NCBI RefSeq assembly: GCF_000150955.2
Contig: NC_011670.1
Location: forward strand, 1,345,766 to 1,409,765
DNA length: 64,000 nt
Direction: 5' to 3'
DNA from: Phaeodactylum tricornutum CCAP 1055/1
Taxonomy: Eukaryota > Bacillariophyta > Bacillariophyceae > Surirellales > Neidiaceae
A program made the position numbers and the translations under genes. The notes under the pieces were generated by a model, which made no database searches, was not told the origin of the DNA, and worked only from the letters and a program-made list of their open reading frames with translations. How positions within the stretch are numbered: position 1 is the stretch's first letter; each line of letters opens with the position of its first letter. Shown piece by piece: positions 31,379 to 42,467 of the stretch.

Positions 31379-34300
31379 CTATCGACGTGCGGCACCAAAG
31401 GGTGTTGTTGACCCGAAGGGTGACGCGAGTGATGCCGACCCAAACGCACCAAAGCCAGAAGGCGCCGGAGATTGGGCTAGCGCACCAAAACTCGCAGATC
31501 CAAAGGCACCCGAGGAGCTAAGCCCAGACGGCGAGGGCGCTGAGCTTGGTGATGAAAACTGTGAAAAGCCACCTCCAGAAATGGCTCCTCCAAACCGGCC
31601 AGGTGCCGGAACTGGTGCACCAAAAGGCGACCCACCACCAAGCGCAGATGGCTGTCCAAAGTTGGTTGGAGCTCCTATTGTGGGGCTACCGAAAGCTAAA
31701 GCCGCCGATGGTCCAGACGAAATACCAAACGTAGAGGGATCAAGATTGTATTTTTTTGCCAGATTGCGAAACATTTGATCTTCCTTGCCCTGATATTTCG
31801 CCAGTAAACGGTCTACCTCAGCGACTTTCGAAGGGTTGTGCTGATTGTAGAAGGCTAGCAGTGTTTCACGTGGATTTCCGCCGGTAAACAATTGACCGCT
31901 CTTTAAAGAGATTGCAGAAGATGACTGCGCTGACATGCCAAATGGAGTCGTGGAAGGAGAGGATATCAGCTGTCCGAATGCAGGCGTCCCAGCTGAATCA
32001 AATGGTGACTTTGTAGTATCCATCACAGGACCCAATTCAGAGTGCATCGCTGTAGCGGTCGATGAAGATCCGAATGCAGAAGACACCGTGTGGTTGGCGT
32101 TCGAAGTCATTGAAAAACCTGCAGGACTTGGGTGCGATGTTCCAAAAGCTCCGGACGATGCACTGAGAATATCTTGCGAGCTTCCTGTTGCTCCAAGGTG
32201 AGATGAAACTCCAGGTACACTAGCTCTGAAGGGGGACAGGCTCGAAGCATCAGATGTCCTCTGGACAGAGGACAGAGATGGGCCCTTTTGAGCAGCAGAC
32301 TGGGTGAAAGGGTTTTTGGAAGACCTGTCGGCTGCTCCGAAGGAGCCGCTTATAGGTGGATCTGTCGAACCTAACGGATTTGCTACATTATACTTCTTAG
32401 ATAGCTTGGCAAACATTTCAGCTTCGCGGCCCTGCAACATCAGATACAATTAAATAGTGAGAAATTGAGACAACATCGGAAGCAGTGGTTTGTCAAAAGA
32501 TCTTTTCCCGTAGATTCACCTTGTATTTTTCCAAGAGCTTCTCGATGTCACCGAGCTTTGTCGGGCAATACTTCACATAAAAGTCTTCCAACAATTCTCT
32601 GTAACTCCTAGAGATAGCCGGACTATCCCTTGACTTCGAATTGTCTGTCTTCACCAGCGAGTCGGGCAAACTGGATGCTTTGTCCAGATCCATTCTTGGG
32701 ACTGCCCCTCCTTGATCATTTCGGTTGGAAGAATCGAAAGATCGAGTCTGAGGTGCCATTTGATTTTCCGTAGAATCCGGGGATGCCTGAGCTGAGAATG
32801 CTGTTGGTGCTTTTGTTGAAAGCGGAGGGAGAGCTGCTGAAACAGCGGAAAGAACTGCTTCTGGCTTTATAGATGCGATCTCGTGGGGGGTGTTCACGGA
32901 CTGAGTAGCTATTGGCTTTCCAACGCCGCGCTCTGCAATGCTGAGGGCTCCATTTACAGCTGTCCTAGTTGTGCCAAATTTAGCGAGAGAGTTCTGGGCA
33001 GCATCCACCGTATTTCTCATAGTCAGTTCCTTCGGTGGAGAGAACGAGAGCTTCTGTGCTTGAGATGTATCAACTGACGATCCGTCCCATGCACGACGGT
33101 GTACATATCGCGCTTGTTGCGAAAATAAAAGAGATTCGTTTGCGGGACGTCGACGTTCAATGTCTGTCATCCCAATGCTCAACGGTATTGACTGAGCTAT
33201 CGCGTATTTACTATTCCACTGTCTACGAAAGGTTGCCTTCTCAACAGGCGCAGGCTCGCAAGGTTGCATCAACTTAAATACCGTGATAGACGGGGTAGTT
33301 AAACGCTGGAACGATTTGTCGACACTTATGCAAAGATCGAGAACGGAAGCACAACTGGAAGATGTCTTCGTTCGGGCTTGAACGCTGGCTCGCGCCGGGG
33401 AAACACCCCTACTGCGCAATTTTCTACTTCTTCCGACTTTCCAAATCTCTTCAACTCGTCCTCCCATTCGAACAACTTCATCTCTGAAGGCTTTCGTATC
33501 ATTCAGAAGGGATGTAAGCTGGTGAATTAACCTTCCAGGTCCGTTCGGACCGCGAAAATCCTCCAATAGTGCTGTTTGTTTTTCAAGTCTTTCCAAGTAG
33601 CCATGGAACTTGTAAGCAGTTGATGCCATCTCGCGCCGTCGTTTCTCTGATTCGCTATCAAGTGGTTGGTTCAGAACAAAAGAATCCGTATTCTGTGAAG
33701 ACAGCATGTCTATGGTCTGCCTACTTTCGGAAAACAAACGTGTTGTATGGGCTCGCATGTAAAGAGAGGTTGCACTTTTGTCCTTGATGTGAGACAACGA
33801 AAACTGTATGTCAAAAAGCGCCACCATGCAATCCCGGAGATCAGCTACTACGTCTGAAATAGAAATTTCAACGGAATGCCGAGCCATTGACGGTAAGTGG
33901 GACGACAGGTCCACCAGGTTTATATTCATCTTCTGAGCGATATCCAGAAACTGCCTAGAACAGTCGGATAAGTCTAGAGTCTCTGCGCCGTTTCCCCGGA
34001 GCAACGGATTGGCAGCAACTATTCTTGATTGAGGCTGAATTGAAGACGACGGAGATACATATGTTGTGGATGGGAAGAAAATTCCGGGAGCCGATGAAGT
34101 GGCCGTCTTTGTGGGTGCGGAGAAGGGCGTCGGAGCCGTCGACGACATTGGAGGAAACGCTGCTGACGACGATGCCTTTACTGATGCTGACGCCGGAGTA
34201 GGGGCGCCACTGGACATCGGTGGGATAGCACTGCTGGTCTTCAGGGTTGCGGAGAAGGGCGTCGGAGCCGTCGACGACATTGGAGGAAACGCTGCTGACG

Positions 34301-37300
34301 ACGATGCATTTACTGATGCTGACGCCGGAGTAGGGGCGCTACTGGACATCGATGGGAAAGCACTGCTGGTCTTCGAGGGTGCGGAGAAGGGCGTCGGAGC
34401 CGTCGACGACATTGGAGGAAACGCTGCTGACGACGATGCATTTACTGATGCTGACGCCGGAGTAGGGGCGCTACTGGACATCGATGGGAAAGCACTGCTG
34501 GTCTTCAGGGCTGCGGAGAAGGGCTTCTGAGGCGTCGTTGATGACAGGGGGGAAACAGAATTCGAGGTCGAAGAAGAGGTTGACCGCTGGACCCGAGACA
34601 ACGTTTGGTCTGTAATGTGGAGAGAAACGAATGTGAAACCACTGCTTGCGCTTGCTGCGGATCCAGCCATGTCACTTCTGGCCGGGGCGGCCAATGGTGG
34701 CAACGGAGCTTCACCAAAGATGAAGCCTGACCCTTCTGTTTTACTTATAGCACTGGCAGCTGGAACCCCAAAAGTGAACCCACTCGGACCGATTGAACCA
34801 CTACATTTGGATTCGGGAATCGCGAGGGATTCTGTATCCCTGTGACCGGGGCGTGGCGTCTCGCAAGCAGCGCACTTCGTCAAGGACGACTCGTTGTGTA
34901 CCATACACACGTCGCACTTCCAACCTCCGCTATCACCCTGCTTCTTAAACGTATCACCCCACCCTCCAGCAGTGCCGTAGGGGGAGAGGCCCTTATCCTC
35001 TTTTCCCTTAGCTATATCCTGGTCGTCCTTCTCGCTGACAGAATCTTCGTCACCATTGAATAGCCAAGCAACGTACCAGTCGCAGAAATCGTCCAGATAA
35101 ATCATGTTCCTAGGCTTCTTCTGGAGCTTCTTGATTGTCTCGACGTGCTCCTCTTCGCAGTATGTCGTGCCCATGGACTCCATTAGCTTCCCAAAATCGG
35201 AAGCGTCCACTGCGTATCCGAACTGGTCCTCGACGGCCATGTCCATAAAGCGCTTGCGCGTATGTTCGCGCTCCTCTTCTCGCTCCGCCCGGTCATCCGA
35301 GTCGAGTGAACGTGAGTCACTGACGTCCCGAATTCCACCATCGACGTGGTTGACGTACCATTGAACGAACGCCGAGCGCTGTAATTGACCGGTACCGCTA
35401 GGGTCGATCAGGGACACCTGCAAGTCTAGTTCGCTCCCATGAAACCCTTCGCCGAGCCGATCCAGAAGGTCTTCTATATTTGAAGCAGCAACGTAGCCTT
35501 TTCGGCCGTCGTCAATCTCGTCAAACACGTGACCAGCTTTCTGGGCCAAAGGGCCTTGGATACCTAGTTCCTCATCATCTTCTGAAGGCTTTGCAATCAA
35601 AGCAGGTGACTCTGGCTCTTCTGTCTTCTTCCCTTCCATACTTTTGGTTAAACCGAAAAGCGGTTTGGCCATATTTGTTGCCGTGGAAGAAAAAGTAGGC
35701 TTGGGCCCAAAAATGTTCTCAAAAGCAGACTGACTATTGTTCATTGGGCTGGAACTAAAGGCAGCAGAACTCGAACTGTGAGCCAAAGTTCCAAACGAAA
35801 AGGACGACCCTGAACCAAAAGCAGGAGCCGATCCGGAGCCAAAAACTATGGCTTCACCATCCACAGCTGTCATTTTCCCATCCGATGTTTTGAGTGTTGT
35901 CACTCCGCCAAATCCGGGCGAGTCTACAGGACTGGAAGCTGTTCTTTTAAACGTATCGGCAGGTTGCTGGTAATCGCTTTGTACCATGACATGAGGAGTT
36001 GTCTCACCCAGCGCCGGTGGCCTTTCAACGGACGTGCTAATCTTAGTTACCTCCTTCTGCTCAGATACAGCGCCAGACAAGTTTCTAGTAGGTGGAAGTC
36101 GGCTACCAACTTCTGGATTGGTAATACCATCTACAAAAAAAGAAGCTCCCCCTGAATCATTCACCGCTCCGAAAGAGAATCTATCATCCTTGCCACCTGT
36201 CGCCATGGGCATCTGAGTCAAATTTGCGGATGATAATGGGTTTTCCTCGGTAAATAATGACGTTTTGCTGCCACCAACAATGGTAGATGGTGACGTAGTC
36301 GTCGATCTCTGAACTTTCGGCGGCACAGCGTCGTCAGGGAGTATGGATGGTAGTTGCGGCTCAAGTCGAAAAAAGTCATCTTGGCTTTGGTGTAGGAGTT
36401 CCCAACAACCGATGGACCCATCTGTGGCAGCTAGCAGCACAATTGGGACGGTCTGACTTTCCTGTGCCACACGAATTACGCAAAGGCCAATAGGATACGT
36501 AAACTCATCGTCGTCATTCGTCGGTGTCATGACATTATCCCCTTCGGGGACATCGGTCAAATCCCAAGTATTTTCTTCCGTCCGCCTGACAACTCCCACA
36601 TCTGTTGCTACATTGCTCGCTACCAGCAGTAAAGGTGCGTGGGTAGCCGATGGAGCAAAGGTGGTCAAGAACACGTGGCGCCCTTGTTTCGGAACGGAAA
36701 AGAACGGGACTACATCCCCGAGGTCCGATGTAGTCGAAACGTGAAAAGAGTCGTCAAGGACAAAAACGAACAAGAGGGCTTCGTGATCGGCGGCATCGTC
36801 TTCATTTTCTACGTCCGTGACGTCGCCTTCGTCGGGAATAACGCGACCGTATCCAGCCACCAGCGCGTCGTCGTACCAATCCAGGTGCGTGCAACTCCAT
36901 CCATCCCCATCACCTGGGAAGGAAATAATACCCCGATGGATCAGCTGGGATGACAATGACGACGATGGCGTTGTATTACCGTCATTCGTATACGAGTAGA
37001 CGTGCACGACTCCGTCGGTCGTACCGAGCGCGAGCGCTCCCATGCCACTCGGCGATGCCGAAGCCGCCCCACCGGACCGCCAACAGGCACTGGAGAAACC
37101 CCCACGATCGAGTTGGTGTGGCACCATGTCGGTCGGCTTGGATTCATCGTCTATATGGTAAATGATACACCCTTGTTGACTGTCGTCCACGAGCAAGAGT
37201 GCATATCCGTCGACGTTCGGGTCCGAACCGAACGCGAGAGAGCGCACGGGGCCGGACGCTCCCGCCGCACTGTCTCGAGACAACGAGGGCACCTCGTCAG

Positions 37301-37673
37301 TACTGGACACGAAATGTGAGTGCACATCTGAGAGGTGCCGTCTCAAATTCAACGCCTTCTTGGTTGAGTCGTAGAACGCCAATGAACCGTCCATCAAGGC
37401 CACGGCAACCAAACGTCCATCTGGCGAAGTTGCAATTCGGATGGCTCCCGTCGGTAACGATATTTGTGCATCTACGGTAATACTTGCGGCATCGGTCACA
37501 GATAGCCGCTGGAGTGACCCTCTGGTTACACGGTAGGCCGTGTTGACGCACATGGACGGAACCGCGAGCCACTGCAATCCATTCTTCGTCGGTCGAATGG
37601 GTTGCCCCAGACCGGCATCGGCGGAACCGATCAACGGTTCCCCCCATGACTGAAACTTCAAAAAGTCTTCCAT
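31379..37673 (-). CDS. Giant FG nucleoporin, Nup214-like, with EF-hand-like units and RanBP2 zinc finger
   Basis: Two exons on the minus strand (37673-32520 and 32431-31379; intron 88 nt), 2068 residues from the first ATG. The frame is open above it without ATG, so an upstream exon is possible. Order: a beta-propeller-like N terminus (about 1-470, repeats such as IRIATSPDGRLVAVALMDGSL); an FG-rich linker; EF-hand-like units (about 708-860, FDEIDDGRKGYVAASNIEDLL and LIDPSGTGQLQRSAFVQWY); a RanBP2-type zinc finger (about 915-945, GGWKCDVCMVHN then KCAACETPRPG); a Ser/Pro/Ala tandem repeat (44 residues, about three copies); coiled coil (about 1260-1435); and a C-terminal FG tail with many AFG, PFG and SFG. 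It would sit at the nuclear pore. Propeller plus FG suggests Nup214/Nup159; the added modules are unusual. Confidence 0.82.
34117..34530. repeat. 132-bp tandem repeat inside the nucleoporin gene
   Basis: The landmark GCGGAGAAGGGC recurs at 34117, 34249, 34381 and 34513, exactly 132 bp apart, giving three full units and the start of a fourth. In the coding frame each unit is 44 residues of Ser/Ala/Pro/Thr (AFPPMSSTAPTPFSA-type). Units differ by a few bases only, so the expansion is recent or kept homogeneous. Confidence 0.9.
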
Positions 37674-38206
37674 CACGATACAGAACTCTTCCAAACTAGT
37701 TTCCGCAGAGACGTCAGCACCTTCAGAACAGTCCACAGGAAGGACGGGAGTTGTAGTTGTCCGCGAAGGAGTCGCGCTGTTTGTCGATTGTCGTGGGGAT
37801 GCTATTTGTTGGGTTCGAGAAGGAGCGTCGTGTCGGGTCCACGCTGTGGAGGCTTTTGGCCCGTTATTTTAGGGAATGTCTACCAAGATACGAGCAGACC
37901 AATGAAAATCCACCACAGACCCTTCTTCATACCTACGACACTCGGGCAGGACTCTAGAGAGGCTAGGCTATCTGCCATCGTTCGCGGGTCGCGTCCACTT
38001 CACTGCCAGCCCCGCCTACGTTTCGGTAGAAACGAACAGAACTTCGCTATGCTAAAAACAGTAAACCAACCTTACAGACTATTTCAATTTGCAAGCATAT
38101 TCGCTCTTCTCTTTTTAAGAAAAAAAAGACAACCCGAGCTTCCTTATCGTTCATGTTTGACGATCCAGCCGCACCACTGGGATCCTCCGACCACCGCGCC
38201 TACCTT
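37674..38206. promoter_or_regulatory. Promoter region of the nucleoporin gene
   Basis: 533 bp between two leftward genes. The first part (to about 37867) is an open extension of the nucleoporin frame without ATG. Nothing else recognised. Confidence 0.4.
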
Positions 38207-39119
38207 TTAGGATGAAACCGTATTCGGAGGATCCTGTTGCCAACGAATATTCATTCGGGAGATATAGTCGTCGATATCAAACGCGTCGGGTCGTTCGTTG
38301 AAGGTCTTGACGACAACAAAGTGCTCTTCGTCCCGGTAATTGTCTAAAACGCTACGGACCACTTTCCGACCTTCGTCATCTTGTATACTCTTATTGAGAA
38401 TATCGGCGCGGACTAGTACCACGTCTTTGTTGTCTGCCAAATCGTCAAACACCGAAAACGTTAACAACGGGGTTGCACTCTGCGGATCCATTTTGTAGTC
38501 CTCTAAATAGGCCATGAGAAAGTGGCCCGGACTCTGAAACTGGGATACCATCATAAAAAATCCTGTCGGGCGGCGGAGGAAACAGAGATGTCTTCAGAAT
38601 CATCAAGGACAAAAAATCAGTTTAGAACAGCGGCTTGTATCTTACCGTCGTCTCGGAATACAGGCTGCACGAAGAATGGACTATCGGTGCGTATCGATCA
38701 GAAGTGAGACGCCACCAACGATAGCCGCCATACAGCAAAAAGTCAACACCTGATGAATCTGACAGTCTTACCATTTCTGCGCTCTCGACAAAACCGACTT
38801 TCCTGCTTGGCTATCCAGGACAAGACCAATAACGTTTTCCTTTTAAGGGAGAAGAAAAAACCTCGTCAGAAATTAGAATCGTTGAAGCAAAGTTTTCCTA
38901 CAAAATCCGGCTTACCTTATTTTCGTGATAGGAATACCAAATATCGGCGACTTCGGCACCCGATTTCTCTGTCACCAGCTCCTTTTTGATTACATCGTCC
39001 AGCGTCTTGGGACCGACGAACGAAAAGCTGAAGTTCCGGCGTGGCCTTGACATCGATAGAATGCGTGCAGTGACCGTTGCTACTGCTGGGCGCAATACGG
39101 ATGCGTGTCTACTCATCAT
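38207..39119 (-). CDS. ATP11: ATP11/ATPAF1 mitochondrial F1-ATPase assembly chaperone
   Basis: Four exons on the minus strand: 39119-38916, 38839-38772, 38680-38646 and 38562-38207, with introns of 76, 91 and 83 nt, giving 220 residues with exact phase closure. The start is the first Met of MMSRHASVLRPAVATVTARILS, an amphipathic Arg/Ser-rich mitochondrial presequence. Family motifs follow: TLDDVIKKELV, EVADIWYSYHENK, CPFFVQPVFRDDG, SQFQSPGHFLMAYLEDYKMDP and the closing VVVKTFNERPDAFDIDDYI. ATP11 binds unassembled F1 beta subunit and prevents its aggregation. Exon 3 is only 35 nt. The longer frame upstream of the chosen Met has no presequence character. Confidence 0.88.
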
Positions 39120-39600
39120 CTGATTACGCGATCTCTTTACAAACCTATTTGTAGGAGTGAAGATGTGTCGGCGGTGTTTGACTGTGAATGCAAGGAAACA
39201 ATAGATTTGTGTGCCACACTCGACTTGATGGCCGTGTCGAGAATATCGGAACGTTAGAAACAACGTAAATAATTGTGAAATCAAACCGAAAAAGGAACAT
39301 AGGGTTGAGGGTGCGAAAAGCCTTGATAGTTTCTTGTGGCGCGAAAAATGAAACTGTGTCCTACAGTCTACCCTACGTGAGTTACCAAACACCCTAGCAA
39401 AAGCGCAGCGGTTTCGATGAACTTTGTCAGTGTATCACGACGTGCATTTCTCGTTGAATCAGAGTTATATAGCAATATATTATCTGCTGCCCCACCCAGA
39501 GTCTCATCTACTGTTGAGTGTGAGGCAGAACTCACTTTTTACTGTTAGATACAACTCAAACAGCCTATCATCTCTCAGTTTCGATGATTAACTAAAGCGT
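39120..39600. promoter_or_regulatory. Intergenic region upstream of ATP11
   Basis: 481 bp between two leftward genes. It holds one exact TTACTGTTA (39539-39547) close to the BTF3 stop. Confidence 0.4.
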
Positions 39601-40095
39601 TTACTTTTCCGAGGCTTCCTCAAAGTTTCCTTCCACAAGATCGGGGACATCGTCATCATCATCGTCTTCTTCGCCTTCCGGGATGGCAGCCGGGGCACCA
39701 GACGCTGCGCCCTGAGCCATGTTCTGGAGCGAAGCTAGGTTGTCCATACCTAGTTGAGATACAATGCTGGGGAGAAGTTCCTGCAGTGGCTTGGTTTCGG
39801 AAGGTCCTGAGATGATGTATGTGTTAGCAGCCACGGCAGCCTGAACTTTGGGGTTCTTAAAGTGGATAACCTTGCCGTCTTCCTTGAAAAAGTTGACCTC
39901 TTCAATGCCAGGAATGTTGGTAGCCCCAAGTTTTTTCAGTGTTGATGTCAACTTGGCGTCCGTCTGGGCTGAATTCGACCGAGTTGCGACCTTCTTCTTA
40001 CGACGGACGGAGCCTTTTCCTCCCGTCGAGGTAGAAGCACCTCCAAATCGCTTGGCGATCATCTTTTCCCGTGCGGCGGCAATATCTTCTGTCAT
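39601..40095 (-). CDS. BTF3: BTF3 / nascent-polypeptide-associated complex beta subunit
   Basis: Leftward, intronless, 164 residues, the typical length. It starts with [19 protein letters not shown] and the basic ribosome-anchoring stretch [13 protein letters not shown] (about 29-42). The NAC domain follows (about 48-115): [42 protein letters not shown]. The acidic C terminus ([22 protein letters not shown]) is characteristic. As the beta partner of NAC it contacts the ribosome exit tunnel and shields nascent chains. Nothing is missing or odd. Confidence 0.95.
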   Translation of the reverse strand: MTEDIAAAREKMIAKRFGGASTSTGGKGSVRRKKKVATRSNSAQTDAKLTSTLKKLGATNIPGIEEVNFFKEDGKVIHFKNPKVQAAVAANTYIISGPSETKPLQELLPSIVSQLGMDNLASLQNMAQGAASGAPAAIPEGEEDDDDDDVPDLVEGNFEEASEK

Positions 40096-40985
40096 GGTTT
40101 TGGGTCTTGTGTGGACTATGAGAGTGTATTACACTACAAATAAGTACCAAATCTGTTTACTTCCGCAAGCTCTGCAGTAGCGATGCACGAGAGGAGTGTT
40201 AGAAGGTTGATTGTAGTACGGTGATACGCAGCGAAAAATCCTCAAATCAATAAACATCGTTGAGTAACTACCCCGTCTTTTTCGTTGCATCGGGTACTGA
40301 AGCCAGATTACGTGCCACAACCGGTTGATCTGTCAGGCTATCGAGGATTCAACCAACAGCGATTATCCATCGTTCCGGCTTGTTTCAAAGCCATAGTGAC
40401 CTCTCCGCCTCTATCTATTGTAAGGTCTATTCGGATGGATCTTTGAAAGTAACCTCCGATCATATACGCCAAACGCACACCATGGTGATTTACCTTGCCG
40501 GGTCCAGAGGATGACAATGGTGGGGAGCCGATTTGCGGTCGAGGTTGCTCGTACGAGTTTCTACATATTTACTCGTAGAATTCTCATTAGTAAAGGGGGG
40601 TGAATGAGGTTGAAAGCACATACCGTGGCGACGGACAGACACCATATGCCACGCCACAAAGCGTATTTCATTAATAGTAGGAAAGTCCTTTGGATATCCA
40701 ATCGGCGTCGTACTTCGAAATAAAGTTACTTCAAAGTGAAATGTAAGTAGTTCCCATGGCAAAACAAAACATCGTAGGTAGTTTGATTGAAAATCTAATT
40801 AATGTAAACGAAGCCTCGTTGACTTCGCAAGGAGAAATATCGATGTTCTCGTTGTTTTTCTCCTTGCCTTGGTGGTCCCATTCCCGGATGAGCGCGTCGC
40901 CGACCGTCTTTCGATCGAAAAGCCGAAGAGCTTCCACCTTTTTCCTAACCAATTGATCAGCAGTAATGCCACAAAACCTGTCATC
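40096..40985. promoter_or_regulatory. Divergent promoter region between BTF3 and MFS genes
   Basis: 890 bp between head-to-head genes. The MFS frame is open upstream of its ATG only through non-ATG codons. Short open frames within have no support. No repeat recognised. Confidence 0.4.
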
Positions 40986-42467
40986 ATGTCACCATATGCC
41001 CGTCCTCTCATGGACCGTATCGGCTCCTTTTTCTACTCTAGTGAAGATTCCACGGATATTGACAAGCAACGAGCAAAACAACATACGCCGGCCAACCACG
41101 ATAAGCTGGGCAAAAGCCATCTGCAAAAGCCGAAGTTTCCGCGTTCTTGGCGCCGCAAAATACCTCCAACTGTGTCCCTGCCACTGCTCGTGCTCCTGGA
41201 TATGTTAGCCGTTTCGCTGGTGGTGCCGTTACTCTTTCAATACTATCAAACCGCTGGCGTCACTCGCGCTCACGAGCGGGAGCTTCTTAGCGCACTCTTT
41301 TCCGCCTCACAAATCATCGGTGGTCTACTCGTAGGCGCACTGACCGACGCGAAGCTCGTACGCCGCAAGAGTATTCTCTTCTTGTCGTTTGGCGGATCTG
41401 CTCTCTCCTACGCACTCATTGTGTACGGCGGATTGCCCGCATTAATTTTCAGCCGTGTCCTCGTCGGACTCGTCAAGCACACCATGACGGTGGCCACCAC
41501 CATGTTGAGTAATTGTACTACCAAAGATACGAGAGCGAAGCATATGGGGCGCTTGACGGCTTCTTCGACCGCGGCGTGGATTGTTGGACCGTCCATTGGT
41601 GCGCTCGCATATCAATACGTTGACGAACGGGCGCCTGCTTTGTTTGCTTGTGCCATCTTTGCTACCAACATGGTACTGGCAGCTGTATTATTGGAAGGGG
41701 ACACTTTTGAGAGTTCACATCCTAAGAATGACAACCCGGATGAGCAGTCGGACCACACGAATGTTGAACATGATGAGAAAAAGAAGGCCGTTGGTGGTAA
41801 TACCATTTTTAACCGATTGAAATCTTGTTTCACCTCGAAGGCACTAAGTTCTGTTGTGTTAACGCAGCTGGTTGTCACTTGGGTCAGCAAGGCCACCAGC
41901 TTTTCGCAGCTCGGAAGCTTCTATGAAGATATGTATGATTTGCCATCGTATCACCGTGGTTATATTTCCAGCTTTCAGCAATTGCTACACTTTGCTGCTC
42001 AAGCTACCTTGGTTGGGCCGGTGATGCAACAGCTTGGAGGCGAACGTCGTACTACTTGTTTGTGTACTGCTGTTTTGTCAGTGGCTGTGTTGTTTAAGGC
42101 CCAAGGATCTCTGTGGTTCTTTTTAATTGCACTCTGTCCGGTGCTTGCGCTCTGCTCTACTATGATCCACTTGAGCCTGCAAACGCTGGTAACGCATGTG
42201 GCCCCTTCTGAGTCTATTTTTTCCGTTTTGGCGGCTTTGGATGTCTTACAAAACGCGGTTTCCGTCTCGGTTCCCTTTTACCGGACTATACTCTTTCGGT
42301 TACTTTCAGCCGATAATTCAGCTGCCATGCAAGGCGACCCCGATCCTATGTCATGGATTGTGACGAGCGCCATGCACTGGGCAGTTGCTACTGTGGCTAT
42401 CACGTATTTGCTCCTTTGGAACGAAGGCATGAGGACCGAGAATATACAGCACAAAAAAAGAGGCTGA
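40986..42467 (+). CDS. Major facilitator superfamily transporter, MFSD9-like
   Basis: 493 residues from the first ATG (MSPYARPLMDR). After a basic cytosolic leader (about 1-60) the first six helices run from about residue 62 to 215, with the loop between helices 2 and 3 reading GALTDAKLVRRKS, the MFS A-motif (G-x3-D-x2-G/R-R-K). A long hydrophilic loop rich in Asp, Asn and Glu (about 220-270) separates the halves, followed by six further helices. The pattern LLVLLDMLAVSLVVPLL at helix 1 resembles MFSD9/MFSD10-type vesicular or endomembrane carriers. Substrate cannot be told. The stop abuts that of the convergent ELP6 gene with no base between. Confidence 0.82.
   Translation: MSPYARPLMDRIGSFFYSSEDSTDIDKQRAKQHTPANHDKLGKSHLQKPKFPRSWRRKIPPTVSLPLLVLLDMLAVSLVVPLLFQYYQTAGVTRAHERELLSALFSASQIIGGLLVGALTDAKLVRRKSILFLSFGGSALSYALIVYGGLPALIFSRVLVGLVKHTMTVATTMLSNCTTKDTRAKHMGRLTASSTAAWIVGPSIGALAYQYVDERAPALFACAIFATNMVLAAVLLEGDTFESSHPKNDNPDEQSDHTNVEHDEKKKAVGGNTIFNRLKSCFTSKALSSVVLTQLVVTWVSKATSFSQLGSFYEDMYDLPSYHRGYISSFQQLLHFAAQATLVGPVMQQLGGERRTTCLCTAVLSVAVLFKAQGSLWFFLIALCPVLALCSTMIHLSLQTLVTHVAPSESIFSVLAALDVLQNAVSVSVPFYRTILFRLLSADNSAAMQGDPDPMSWIVTSAMHWAVATVAITYLLLWNEGMRTENIQHKKRG

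Noticed and set aside
34066-34530. Rightward frame with a repeated Gly/Ala/Asp protein
   Set aside because: It is the antisense reading of the 132-bp tandem repeat in the nucleoporin gene; the sense frame has introns, domains and FG repeats.
34117-34530. CRISPR-like regular spacing
   Set aside because: Units are contiguous, 132 bp, coding and in a eukaryotic gene; there are no unique spacers between short repeats.
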